Assembly (NCBI GenBank): GCA_014874485.1
Contig: JADBJK010000052.1
Coordinates: 37,138 to 101,137, forward strand
DNA from: Chloroflexota bacterium
GTDB taxonomy: Bacteria > Chloroflexota > Anaerolineae > DTLA01
DNA: 64,000 bases
Direction of reading: 5' to 3'
The first letter of the stretch is position 1. Each line of letters starts with the position of its first letter. The notes beneath the pieces were generated by a model. That model saw nothing but the letters and a program-made list of their open reading frames with translations, did no database searches and was not told where the DNA came from. A program made the translations under genes and the position numbers. Shown here in pieces: positions 55,627-63,752 of the stretch.

Positions 55627-57039
55627 ATGAGTCTGTCGGTTGTGATTCTGGCTGCGGGGCTTGGCACGCGCATGAAGTCGGCCCTGCCGAAGATGCTCCA
55701 CCCAGTCGCCGGGCGGCCCATGGTCCTGTACGGCGTGGAGACCGCGCGCACCCTGGGGGCCGAGGCGGTCGTCCTTGTCGTGGGGCACGGCGCCGAGCAG
55801 GTGCGCGCTGTCGTGGGCGACGGGGTCCTGTACGCCATTCAGCCGGAACCGCTGGGCACGGGCCACGCGGTGATGCAGGCGGAGCCGCTCCTGCGGGCGC
55901 GCGGCGGGACGGTTCTCGTGTACTACGGGGACATGCCGCTCCTGCGCGCCGAGACCCTGCGCCAACTTGCCGCCACTCACGAGGCAACGGGCGCGACGCT
56001 GACCCTCCTCACCCTTGTCGCCGATGACCCTATGGGCTTCGGGCGCATTCTGCGCGACTCCGCGGGCCGCGTGGTTGGCATCGTGGAGGATTCGGTGGCG
56101 ACACCCGAGCAGAAGCGCATCCGCGAGTTGAACTGCGGGGTGTACGCTTTCCAAGGCGACTGGCTATGGGAGAACGTGGCGCGGCTCACGAAAAGCCCCA
56201 AAGGCGAGTTCTTCCTCACAGACCTGGTGGAGATGGCCGTTGTCCAGGGGCGGCGCGTGGAAGCCGTTACCACCGAGGACGCCGACCAGATGCTGGGCAT
56301 CAACGACCGCACACACCTGGCGCGCGCCGAGGCCATCGCGCGAAAGCGCATCGCCGAGCGCCTCATGCTGAGCGGCGTTACGCTCCAGGACCCCGCGAGC
56401 ATCTACGTGGACGCCGACGTGCAGATCGGGGCGGATACGATCATCTACGCCAACACCCACCTGCAGGGCCAAACCCGCATCGGCGCGCGCTGCCGCATCG
56501 GGCCTAACACCGTCGTGCGCGACTCCATCATTGGCGACGACTGCAAGGTGGAGGCATCGGTTGTAGAAGAAGCCGTGCTGGAAGACCGCGTGGACATCGG
56601 CCCGTTCGCGCACCTGCGCAAGGGCGCGCATCTGGCCCAGGGTGTGCACATGGGAAACTTCGGCGAGGTGAAGAACTCGTACCTGGGGCCTGGGACCAAG
56701 ATGGGCCATTTCAGTTACCTCGGCGACGCCGAGGTGGGAGCCAACGTGAACATCGGCGCGGGGACCATCACCTGCAACTTTGACGGGGAGCGCAAGCACA
56801 AGACGATCATTGAGGAAGGCGCGTTCATCGGCAGCGACACCATGCTGGTCGCGCCGGTGCGCATCGGCAAGGGCGCGAAAACGGGCGCGGGGTCGGTGGT
56901 TACTCACGACGTGCCGCCGGGCGCCGTGGCGTATGGCGTGCCAGCCCGCGTGCGCAACGCGCAACTGGGCACAAGCCCGGATTCGGGAGACGCGGCTCCG
57001 CCGTCGCGGGGAGCGGCAGAGCAGGAGTCTGATCGGTGA
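55627..57039 (+). CDS. glmU: bifunctional N-acetylglucosamine-1-phosphate uridyltransferase / glucosamine-1-phosphate acetyltransferase
   Basis: The 470-residue protein has a pyrophosphorylase domain beginning SVVILAAGLGTRMKSALPK (signature G-x-G-T-R-M and Lys ~22). It includes EPLGTGHAVMQAEP, YYGDMPLL and LNCGVYAF. From ~250 a left-handed beta-helix has hexapeptide repeats (IGADTIIYANTHLQGQTRIG, FGEVKNSYLGPGTK, LGDAEVGANVNIGAGTITCN). The acetyl-transfer His sits in the PFAHLRKG region. It makes UDP-GlcNAc for peptidoglycan and other polymers. Full length. Confidence 0.97.
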   Translation: MSLSVVILAAGLGTRMKSALPKMLHPVAGRPMVLYGVETARTLGAEAVVLVVGHGAEQVRAVVGDGVLYAIQPEPLGTGHAVMQAEPLLRARGGTVLVYYGDMPLLRAETLRQLAATHEATGATLTLLTLVADDPMGFGRILRDSAGRVVGIVEDSVATPEQKRIRELNCGVYAFQGDWLWENVARLTKSPKGEFFLTDLVEMAVVQGRRVEAVTTEDADQMLGINDRTHLARAEAIARKRIAERLMLSGVTLQDPASIYVDADVQIGADTIIYANTHLQGQTRIGARCRIGPNTVVRDSIIGDDCKVEASVVEEAVLEDRVDIGPFAHLRKGAHLAQGVHMGNFGEVKNSYLGPGTKMGHFSYLGDAEVGANVNIGAGTITCNFDGERKHKTIIEEGAFIGSDTMLVAPVRIGKGAKTGAGSVVTHDVPPGAVAYGVPARVRNAQLGTSPDSGDAAPPSRGAAEQESDR

Positions 57040-58385
57040 GCAGTTCAACAGTTCGTGAGTTGATCCTCGTGGGCGTGATGATTGCCCTCAACGCCTTCTT
57101 TGCGGCGTCGGAGATGGCCATCGTTACGCTCAACAAGGTGCGGCTGCGGCACAAGGTGGAGGAGGGGAACCAAACGGCGCGGGTGGTGGAACGCCTTGCG
57201 ACGGATTCCGGCCGCCTCCTGGCCACCATTCAGGTGGGCATTACGCTGGTGGGCTTCTTGGCGGCGGCAACGGCTGCCGTAAGCCTGTCGGAGCCGCTGG
57301 GCCAGACGCTGGCAACCATCTCGGTACCCTTCATCCAGGCCAACGCGCGGGGAATTGCGACGGCGCTGATCACGCTGGTGCTCACGATGGTTATGCTCTT
57401 GTTCGGCGAACTGGTGCCGAAAAACCTGGCGCTGAAGCACGCGGATCGCATCGCCTTTGCCGTGGCCCGGCCCATAGACTTGCTGGCCCGCGTTTTCTCG
57501 CCCATTGTGAGCGCGCTGGTCTTCCTGACCAACAAGATCTCGGCGGCTCTGGGAGCGCAAGCGCCCAGCAACATGCCCTTCGTCACCCAGGACGAGATCA
57601 AGGCCATGGTCGACGCGGGCGAAGAGGGCGGCGTGATAGAAGAAGACGAGAAGGAGATGATCTACTCCATCTTTGAGTTCGGCGACACGCTGGCCCGCGA
57701 GGTCATGGTGCCCCGGATTGACATCGTCGCCGTGGACGCCAACACGCCCCTGCTCCAGGCGCTGGATGTGATAATGAAAGAAGGGCATTCCCGCATCCCC
57801 GTGTATCAGGACAGCATTGATAATATCGTCGGTCTGCTATACGCGAAGGATTTGCTTGTGTACCTCAAGGAAGGGAAACACAACGTGCCCCTTACCAGCA
57901 TTCTCCGCCCCGCCTACTTTGTGCCGGAGACCAAGAAAGTGGACGAACTCCTGCGTGAGTTGCAGGCGCGCAGGGTGCACATGGCCATCGTGGTGGACGA
58001 GTACGGCGGCACCGCGGGGTTGGTTACGGTAGAAGACTTGCTGGAGGAGATCGTCGGCGAAATCCAGGACGAGTACGACAAGGAAGAGCCGACGATGGAA
58101 CGGGTCAGCGATACCGAGTTCATCTTTGACGCGGGCGTGAACTTGGACGATGTGAACGACCTGCTGCGGGTGGAACTGCCCGATACAGGCGGGGATACGC
58201 TGGGCGGTTTCATCTACACGCAACTGGGGCGGGTGGCGGCCGTCGGCGACGAAATCCGCGTGGGCGACCTGACCATCACCGTGCTGTCGGTGGCGGGGCG
58301 GCGCATTCGCAAGGTGCGCGTCGCCCGCGCCGAACCCGCGCCGGACGAGGGCGCGCCGGAAGACAAATCCAATGCCCAGAGGTGA
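57036..58385 (+). CDS. CorC/HlyC-family membrane protein (CNNM/DUF21, CBS pair, CorC_HlyC)
   Basis: The 449-residue protein starts at a GTG overlapping the glmU stop (GTGA). The DUF21/CNNM membrane domain occupies ~1-190 (NAFFAASEMAIVTLNKVRLR, TVLLFG-like and GELVPKNLALKHADRIAFAV). Two CBS domains follow at ~205-335 (VMVPRIDIVAVDANTPLLQA, HMAIVVDEYGGTAGLVTVED). The C-terminal transporter-associated domain comes last (DTEFIFDAGVNLDDVNDLL, GGFIYTQLGRVAAVGDEI). CNNM/CorC proteins export Mg2+ or modulate its homeostasis, gated by CBS nucleotide binding. Translation is coupled to glmU and cdd, probably one operon. Confidence 0.93.
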   Translation: MSSSTVRELILVGVMIALNAFFAASEMAIVTLNKVRLRHKVEEGNQTARVVERLATDSGRLLATIQVGITLVGFLAAATAAVSLSEPLGQTLATISVPFIQANARGIATALITLVLTMVMLLFGELVPKNLALKHADRIAFAVARPIDLLARVFSPIVSALVFLTNKISAALGAQAPSNMPFVTQDEIKAMVDAGEEGGVIEEDEKEMIYSIFEFGDTLAREVMVPRIDIVAVDANTPLLQALDVIMKEGHSRIPVYQDSIDNIVGLLYAKDLLVYLKEGKHNVPLTSILRPAYFVPETKKVDELLRELQARRVHMAIVVDEYGGTAGLVTVEDLLEEIVGEIQDEYDKEEPTMERVSDTEFIFDAGVNLDDVNDLLRVELPDTGGDTLGGFIYTQLGRVAAVGDEIRVGDLTITVLSVAGRRIRKVRVARAEPAPDEGAPEDKSNAQR

Positions 58386-58392
58386 GCCCACC

Positions 58393-58782
58393 GTGGATGA
58401 CAAGGAACTGGCGAGATCTGCCTCCGAGGCGCGGGAAAACGCTTACGCTCCCTACTCGGGCTTCCGCGTGGGAGCAGCGCTGCTTACGCGGTCGGGGCGC
58501 GTGTACACGGGCGCGAACGTGGAGAACGCTTCCTACGGATTGTCGGTGTGCGCCGAGCGGGTGGCCGCGTTCAAGGCCGTCTCCGAAGGTGAGCGCGAAT
58601 TTGAGGCCATCGCCGTTGCTACGGACAACGGCGTCCTCCCTTGCGGCGCTTGCCGCCAGGTGCTCAACGAGTTCGGCCCCGACATGCGCGTCATCGTGGC
58701 CAACGCCGACGGGACGATGCGCACCTACCGTCTGCGCGACCTGCTCCCCGGTGGGTTTGCCCGCGCAGACCTGAAGAAGTAG
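58393..58782 (+). CDS. cdd: cytidine deaminase
   Basis: The 129-residue protein starts at the GTG behind AGAGGTGA; the upstream ATG (58372) has no Shine-Dalgarno and would overlap the previous gene. Zinc ligands and the catalytic glutamate are present: SVCAERVAAF (Cys 53, Glu 55) and LPCGACRQVL (Cys 84 and 87). Also present is the substrate loop YSGFRVGAALLTRSGRVYTG and ANVENASYGLS. This is the small homotetrameric type. It converts cytidine and deoxycytidine to uridine forms in salvage. Confidence 0.96.
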   Translation: MDDKELARSASEARENAYAPYSGFRVGAALLTRSGRVYTGANVENASYGLSVCAERVAAFKAVSEGEREFEAIAVATDNGVLPCGACRQVLNEFGPDMRVIVANADGTMRTYRLRDLLPGGFARADLKK

Positions 58783-58877
58783 ACGATGGCCAGTGACCGG
58801 CGGCCTCCGCACTTCTGAGAAGCGCCAAGCCCGACGGCCCAACGCCATAGGCCAACGGCTTTCCACAGCGAGAAGAC

Positions 58878-59645
58878 GTGACGAACTTTTTTGACGATCT
58901 GGCGCGATTCTACGACCTGGACCACGCGCTCGTCCGCGACGACGTGGAGATGTACCGGCAGTTCGCGGCACAGAGCGGCTCGCCCATCCTGGAGCTGGGA
59001 TGCGGGACGGGGCGCGTTGCGTTGCCGCTGGCGCGGGACGGGCACGAGGTGGCGGCGGTGGACATCTCTCCCGCCATGTTGGCGGCGCTGCGGGCCAAAC
59101 TGGCGCAGGAGCCGCCGGAGGTGGCCGCCCGCGTCCGGGCCGTCCAGGCAGACATGCGCCGCCTAGCGTTGGGGCGAGAGTTTGCGCTGGCCCTCTGCCC
59201 GCTCAACACGTTTATGCACATGACGACCCAGGCCGATCAACTGGCGACGCTGGGGAGCGCATATCGCCATCTGGCTCCGGGCGGGCGGCTGATCGTGGAC
59301 GTGGCGTCGCCGCTCGCCTTGTTGCTGATACCCACAGGCGAAGGGCTGTCGCTCCAGAGCGAGTTGCGTGATGCGGCCAGCGGCCGATCGGTGCAGAAGT
59401 TTACCTCGGTGCGCTTTGACCACGCCCGCCAGATGCAATATCTTACGCTCATCTACGACGAGGTAGGGGCCGACGGCACGGTGCGGCGAACTACCCTGCG
59501 CACGGAGTTGCGCTACGTGTTCCGGTTTGAGATGCAACTCCTGCTGGAGCGGGTGGGGTTCACGGTGGAGGACGTGTACGGCTCCCCCGACCTGGAGCCG
59601 TACGAAGCGCTTTCGGAGAACATGATCTTCGTCGCGCGGCGGTAG
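58878..59645 (+). CDS. class I SAM-dependent methyltransferase
   Basis: The 255-residue protein starts at GTG (weak AGAAG site). SAM motif I is ILELGCGTGRVALPLA (~38-53), acidic residue 2 lies in VAAVDISPAML and motif II in VQADMRRLALG. The stretch FMHMTTQADQLATLGSAYRH and LAPGGRLIVDVASP complete the Rossmann fold. The C-terminal ~100 residues are beta-rich. The substrate is not evident; the sequence around ALCPLNTFMHM is typical of the SAM_MT group labelled Methyltransf_25. It lies 95 bp after cdd. Confidence 0.88.
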   Translation: MTNFFDDLARFYDLDHALVRDDVEMYRQFAAQSGSPILELGCGTGRVALPLARDGHEVAAVDISPAMLAALRAKLAQEPPEVAARVRAVQADMRRLALGREFALALCPLNTFMHMTTQADQLATLGSAYRHLAPGGRLIVDVASPLALLLIPTGEGLSLQSELRDAASGRSVQKFTSVRFDHARQMQYLTLIYDEVGADGTVRRTTLRTELRYVFRFEMQLLLERVGFTVEDVYGSPDLEPYEALSENMIFVARR

Positions 59646-60253
59646 GGGTGAGTTCACCGCAGAGAACGCGGAGAGCGCGGAGAAGGGGTTGAGTTTTCTG
59701 TCCCCCTCTGCGTCCTCAGCGCCTCTGCGGTGAGTCTACGCAGGTTCGTGGTTTCACCGCGGAGAGCGCAGAGAGGTTGAGGGGGTTGTCTTGGCTTGCG
59801 CCTCTGCGGTGAGTCTACGCAGGTTCGTGGTTTCACCGCGGAGAACGCGGAGAGCGCGGAGGAAGGGTTTGAGTTCTTCTCTCTCCCTCTCTGCGTCCTC
59901 AGCGCCTCTGCGGTGAGTCTACGCAGGTTCGTGGTTTCACCGCGGAGAACGCGGAGAGCGCGGAGGAAGGGTTTGAGTTCTTCTCTCTCCCTCTCTGCGT
60001 CCTCAGCGCCTCTGCGGTGAGTCTACGCAGGTTCGTGGTTTCACCGCGGAGAACGCGGAGAGCGCGGAGGAAGGGTTTGAGTTCTTCTCTCTCCCTCTCT
60101 GCGTCCTCAGCGCCTCTGCGGTGAGTCTACGCAGGTTCGTGGTTTCACCGCGGAGAACGCGGAGAGCGCAGAGAGGGTGAGGGATTTCTATCCCGAGTTT
60201 CCTCTGTGTCCTCTGCGCCTCTGCGGTGAATCCAGCATTCATGGAGGAAGACG
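59646..60253. repeat. 104-bp tandem repeats of the 'accgcggagaacgcgg' family
   Basis: Non-coding. Three exact 104-bp copies lie at 59832-59935, 59936-60039 and 60040-60143, flanked by partial, diverged copies (from ~59650 and to ~60232). Each unit has complementary ends (ACCGCGGAGAACGCGG... against ...CCTCAGCGCCTCTGCGGT), so each could fold as a hairpin. The same motif family occurs at 48400-48560 and 51190-51920. Confidence 0.94.
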
Positions 60254-60709
60254 ATGATTGACGGCGTGAAGACCCGAAAACTGCGGCTGATTCCCGATGA
60301 GCGGGGCTACCTGATGGAGATGTTCCGCTCGGACTGGGAAGAATTTGAGCAGTTCGGACAGGTGTACATTACCGCCGTGTACCCGGGGGTGGTCAAGGGC
60401 TGGCACTACCACAAGTTGCAGACCGACCACTTCATCTGCGTCAAGGGTATGGCGAAGGTGGTGCTGTACGACAACCGCGAGGGTTCGCCGACGCGGGGCG
60501 AGATCAACGAGTTCTTCATCGGCGAGCAGAACCCCACGCTGCTCACCATCCCGCCCGGGGTGCTCCACGGGTTCAAGGGGATCAGCACGGAGATGACGCT
60601 CATCGTGAACGTGCCCGACCGGCTGTACAACTACGAGCAGCCCGACGAGTACCGCTTCCCGGCCCACTCGCCGGAGATTCCCTACGACTGGGCGCGGAAG
60701 GACGGGTGA
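60254..60709 (+). CDS. dTDP-4-dehydrorhamnose 3,5-epimerase-like cupin
   Basis: The 151-residue protein lies behind GGAGG. The RmlC cupin core is visible: ERGYLMEMFR, VKGWHYHKLQTDHFICVKG with the catalytic-type His pair, and LLTIPPGVLHGFKGI, then VNVPDRLYNYEQPDE. It is shorter than classical RmlC (~180). Many proteins annotated as 'dTDP-4-dehydrorhamnose 3,5-epimerase family' have this size and may act on other nucleotide sugars. No rmlA, rmlB or rmlD genes are adjacent. It lies between 104-bp repeats and the ATPase cassette. Confidence 0.82.
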   Translation: MIDGVKTRKLRLIPDERGYLMEMFRSDWEEFEQFGQVYITAVYPGVVKGWHYHKLQTDHFICVKGMAKVVLYDNREGSPTRGEINEFFIGEQNPTLLTIPPGVLHGFKGISTEMTLIVNVPDRLYNYEQPDEYRFPAHSPEIPYDWARKDG

Positions 60710-60730
60710 GGGGACGTCGGCGGGCCCATC

Positions 60731-60812
60731 CCGCCGCGAGCGCGGCGAGCCAGGCCGAACAAGCGGCGAAGCCGCCGCGCCGTTCGGCCGAGCGCGAAGC
60801 GGTCGGCTGAAC
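60731..60812. repeat. left copy of the ~82-bp repeat flanking the P-type ATPase region
   Basis: Nearly identical to 63672-63752 and in the same orientation, with a few substitutions and one single-base gap. It contains inverted AAGCGGCGAAGCCGCCGC and GTTCGGCC/GGCTGAAC segments able to fold into hairpins. Confidence 0.88.
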
Positions 60813-60865
60813 GGCGGAGCTGAGCCGCCGCCTGAAAGGCGGTCGGCTCCAGCGAGTTGTTAGCC
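60805..60865 (-). other. attC-like site at the 3' side of the P-type ATPase gene
   Basis: Outer boxes GGCTGAAC (60805-60812) and GTTAGCC (60859-60865) enclose inner arms GCTGAGCC (60819-60826) and GGCTCCAGC (60845-60853). The inner arms pair except for one extra base, the extrahelical base seen in integron attC sites. In the ATPase sense the first box reads GGCTAAC directly after the gene, close to the RYYYAAC rule. Confidence 0.5.
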
Positions 60866-60906
60866 GCCCCCTTGGATTTGCGGTGCTTCTCGGTGTGCCC
60901 GGCATC

Positions 60907-63534
60907 TTACTCTTCCCATAGGGGTACCAGTTTCAAAATCCAGCGCGTCATATAGATACCGGTGATGGAGGAGAAGATAACGATCGGGATCATCGCTGCC
61001 CAGGCGCGCCAGTCTAGTGGCACAATGCCAAACAGGTCCCGCAGAGGTGTGTAGAGCGCAAGCAATTGCAGACCTACGGCAGCCATGTAACTCCACAGCA
61101 AGGTGCGATTAGACCAGAGGGGCAGGTTATCTAATTGGCGCACCACCATGACCCGGGTGAAGGCGTGCAGCACGATGCTCGTGAACAACATTGTGCGTGC
61201 ATAGGTCACACCACCCAACGATAGGCCGAGCCAAAAGATGAGTACATAAGCAATGAGCGTGCGAAAGATGCTCCCCGCAACGGTGGCATAGATAGCTTTG
61301 TTCAAGATGGGCTCGTCATGACGACGGGGGCGGCGTTTCATCACGTGCGGCACAGCGGGATCAGCGGCCAAGGCGCTGGCTGGAATCAAATCTGTCACAA
61401 TGTTAACCCACAACAGCATTTTGGCCGACAGCGGAAAATAGCCGGCTACGGAGAGCGCCAGTACCACGAATACTTCCCCCAAGCTGGTGCTGAGCAGATA
61501 ATTCGTGAACTTGCGGATATTGTCAAAGATGCGGCGACCTTCTTCTATCGCAGCAACAATAGTTGAAAAGTCCTCGTTCAATAACACCATTGCTGCCGAC
61601 TCCTTGGCAATATCGGTACCACGCATCCCCATCGCTATGCCCACGTCGGCTTGCTTGAGCGCCGTGGCGTCGTTCACACCATCACCTGTCATTGCTACGA
61701 AATGTCCCTCCTCCTGCAATGCCTTGAGCACGCGCTGCTTGGTGTCGGGGGCAGCGCGGGCAACAATATCCACGAGTCGCATACGCTTCCGTATCTCTTC
61801 ATCGGACAACCCATCCAATTCGCGGGCTTCCACACAACGATCGCCAATACCCAGCTGCTCGCCCACTGCTCGAGCTGTCAGTGCGGTATCACCCGTGATC
61901 ATCACCACTCTAATGCCTGCGCCTTGTGCCTGATTAATAGAATCCTTCACCTTTGGTCGCGGTGGATCGGTCATGGCCAGGAGGCCAAGGAACGTAAGGT
62001 CCTGTTCAGCATTATCCGTCTCCGCCGAGGCTGCCTCTTTCTTTGCCAGCGCCAGAACGTAATATGCTTCGCTTTCTAACTGCTCTAACGCCTTTTGAAT
62101 TGCAGAACGATGAGCATCGTTTAATGGGGTGATTTGTCCGTCCTGCCAAATGGAGGTACACCGTTCAAGCACAGCCTCAGCCGCTCCTTTGGTGTAGACC
62201 ACGCATCGTCCATCGTGCTGATGAAGCGACGTCATCATCTTGCGTTCGGAGCTGAAGGGGATTTCATTGACTTCGGGGAATGCGGCCCGTTCGCGCTTCA
62301 CATCTAATCCGGCTACCAGTGCTGCCCGTAGGAGAGCCGTATCTACCGGGTCGCCCATGATTTTTGCAGGAGTCAAATCCTCCAGCCCCGCTTCATTACA
62401 CAACGCCCCGGCCCGTAACAGTTCTTGTACTGCCTCATCGTTGTTCTTCTCCGCCGGCATGGGAACAACCTGCCCATTGACATACAGCCACTGCACCGAC
62501 ATCGTATTTTGGGTCAGCGTGCCGGTCTTGTCGGTGCATATGGTATCTACTGAGCCGAGGGATTCCACCACCGACAAGCGCCGCACGACGGCCTTGCGTT
62601 GTGCCATCTGACGTGCGCCCAATGCTAGTGCGAAGGTCAGCACGATGGGCAGACTTTCGGGAATGGTGGCGACGGCCAGGCTCAGAGTATTGAGAGCCGT
62701 GTCTACTGGCGGCTCATGTAACAAGAAAAGCAAAACTAGGGCGACGACCGTTGCCAACACCGCGACGATCACCGTCATCTGTCGCGCCATCTTTTGCACT
62801 TCTATCTGGAAAGGTGTGGGGCGTTCGGCCATCTGTTGCAGCGTGATGGCGATTTTCCCCACTTCTGTATTCATGCCAGTGGTAACAACAACCGCCAGCC
62901 CTGTACCGTGTGTAATGTAGGTTGAGGCATAGACCATGCTGGTTCGCTCAGCCAATGGCGCATCCGCTGCGACAGGCTGAGGGGATTTGTCCACACCTAT
63001 ACTCTCACCAGTGAGTGCCGATTCATCTGTGCGCAGGCTACGGGCTTCAATGATGCGCGCATCGGCAGGCACTTTCTGCCCACGAGTCAATACCAGCACA
63101 TCACCGGGCACTACTTCAGCAGCCTCCACAGAATGAGGCGCACCATCGCGCAAAACGGTGGCCTGGAATACCAATAACTTGTCCAGAGCTTCGAGTTCTT
63201 TCTGAGCACGGTACTCCTCGTAGAAGTTCAGGACGACGCTCACAACAATAATGCCAAGAATGAAGAATGCGGTCAGTCGGCGCCCGCTTTCACCAGGTAG
63301 GAAACTGACCGCAAAGGCCAGCGCCGCAGCAAATAGCAACACCAGGACAAAGAAACTCGCGAACTGCCTGAAGAACAGTCGCACTGGGGAGACCGGCTTG
63401 CGCCGAGCGATCACGTTGTGGCCGAACTGTATTAACCGCTTAATGGCTTCGTTGGATGACAGCCCTTCGCGGCATGCACCAATCCGCTTGAATACATCAT
63501 CTAACTCCAGACTATGCCAAGGTACGGTGTCCAT
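60907..63534 (-). CDS. P-type (IIA/Ca2+-like) cation-translocating ATPase
   Basis: The 875-residue protein starts at ATG 63534; an in-frame TTG at 63546 adds four residues. Order: N-terminal cation-ATPase domain (WHSLELDDVFKRIG), TM1-2, actuator with SALTGESIGVDK, TM3-4 with VATIPESLPIVLTFALALGA, phosphorylation site ICTDKTGTLTQN, nucleotide domain with KGAAEAVLERC, hinge VAMTGDGVNDATALKQADVG, then TM5-10 (LLSTSLGEVFVVLAL, VNIVTDLIPASALAADP). IPE in TM4 and the N..D in TM6 suggest Ca2+ or a similar divalent ion. The gene is visibly AT-richer than its neighbours and lies between attC-like repeats, pointing to horizontal transfer. Confidence 0.92.
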   Translation of the reverse strand: MDTVPWHSLELDDVFKRIGACREGLSSNEAIKRLIQFGHNVIARRKPVSPVRLFFRQFASFFVLVLLFAAALAFAVSFLPGESGRRLTAFFILGIIVVSVVLNFYEEYRAQKELEALDKLLVFQATVLRDGAPHSVEAAEVVPGDVLVLTRGQKVPADARIIEARSLRTDESALTGESIGVDKSPQPVAADAPLAERTSMVYASTYITHGTGLAVVVTTGMNTEVGKIAITLQQMAERPTPFQIEVQKMARQMTVIVAVLATVVALVLLFLLHEPPVDTALNTLSLAVATIPESLPIVLTFALALGARQMAQRKAVVRRLSVVESLGSVDTICTDKTGTLTQNTMSVQWLYVNGQVVPMPAEKNNDEAVQELLRAGALCNEAGLEDLTPAKIMGDPVDTALLRAALVAGLDVKRERAAFPEVNEIPFSSERKMMTSLHQHDGRCVVYTKGAAEAVLERCTSIWQDGQITPLNDAHRSAIQKALEQLESEAYYVLALAKKEAASAETDNAEQDLTFLGLLAMTDPPRPKVKDSINQAQGAGIRVVMITGDTALTARAVGEQLGIGDRCVEARELDGLSDEEIRKRMRLVDIVARAAPDTKQRVLKALQEEGHFVAMTGDGVNDATALKQADVGIAMGMRGTDIAKESAAMVLLNEDFSTIVAAIEEGRRIFDNIRKFTNYLLSTSLGEVFVVLALSVAGYFPLSAKMLLWVNIVTDLIPASALAADPAVPHVMKRRPRRHDEPILNKAIYATVAGSIFRTLIAYVLIFWLGLSLGGVTYARTMLFTSIVLHAFTRVMVVRQLDNLPLWSNRTLLWSYMAAVGLQLLALYTPLRDLFGIVPLDWRAWAAMIPIVIFSSITGIYMTRWILKLVPLWEE

Positions 63535-63589
63535 AACCCCTATCAATGCTCTGTGGTGTTTGAAAGGTTAAATTCAACTTTGGCAGGGT

Positions 63590-63673
63590 GGCTAACGGCG
63601 CGGCGGTTGAGATGCGCGCAGCGGAGGCGCGTCAGCGCCGACGCCAGCGTCATCTCCAACCGCTTGTTCGGCC
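63590..63673 (-). other. attC-like site at the 5' side of the P-type ATPase gene
   Basis: Boxes GGCTAAC (63590-63596) and GTTCGGCC (63666-63673) enclose arms GCGGTTGAGATG (63603-63614) and CATCTCCAACCGC (63651-63663). The arms are complementary except for a single extra base, in the same relative place as in the left site. Read in the ATPase direction, the site ends GTTAGCC just before the gene. Confidence 0.5.
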
Positions 63674-63752
63674 GCCGCGAGCGCAGCGAGCCAGGCCGAC
63701 AAGCGGCGAAGCCGCCGCGCCGTTCAGCCGAGCGCGAAGCGGTCGGCTGAAC
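63672..63752. repeat. right copy of the ~82-bp repeat flanking the P-type ATPase region
   Basis: Direct repeat of 60731-60812 (see there). 63701-63752 matches 60761-60812 with one substitution. Confidence 0.88.

Noticed and set aside
55075..56154. Long minus-strand frame spanning the gap, tRNA-Gln and the start of glmU
   Set aside because: It is antisense to a tRNA and to glmU. The peptide around the tRNA (GAEGLEPSN...) is the well-known artefact of translating a tRNA gene backwards.
59832..60143. CRISPR array
   Set aside because: Whole 104-bp units are identical with no variable spacers, and no cas genes are present in the window.
59654..60242. Short frames in the 104-bp repeats (AEAQRTQR-type peptides)
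   Set aside because: Translation of dispersed non-coding repeats; such peptides recur in databases as spurious genes.
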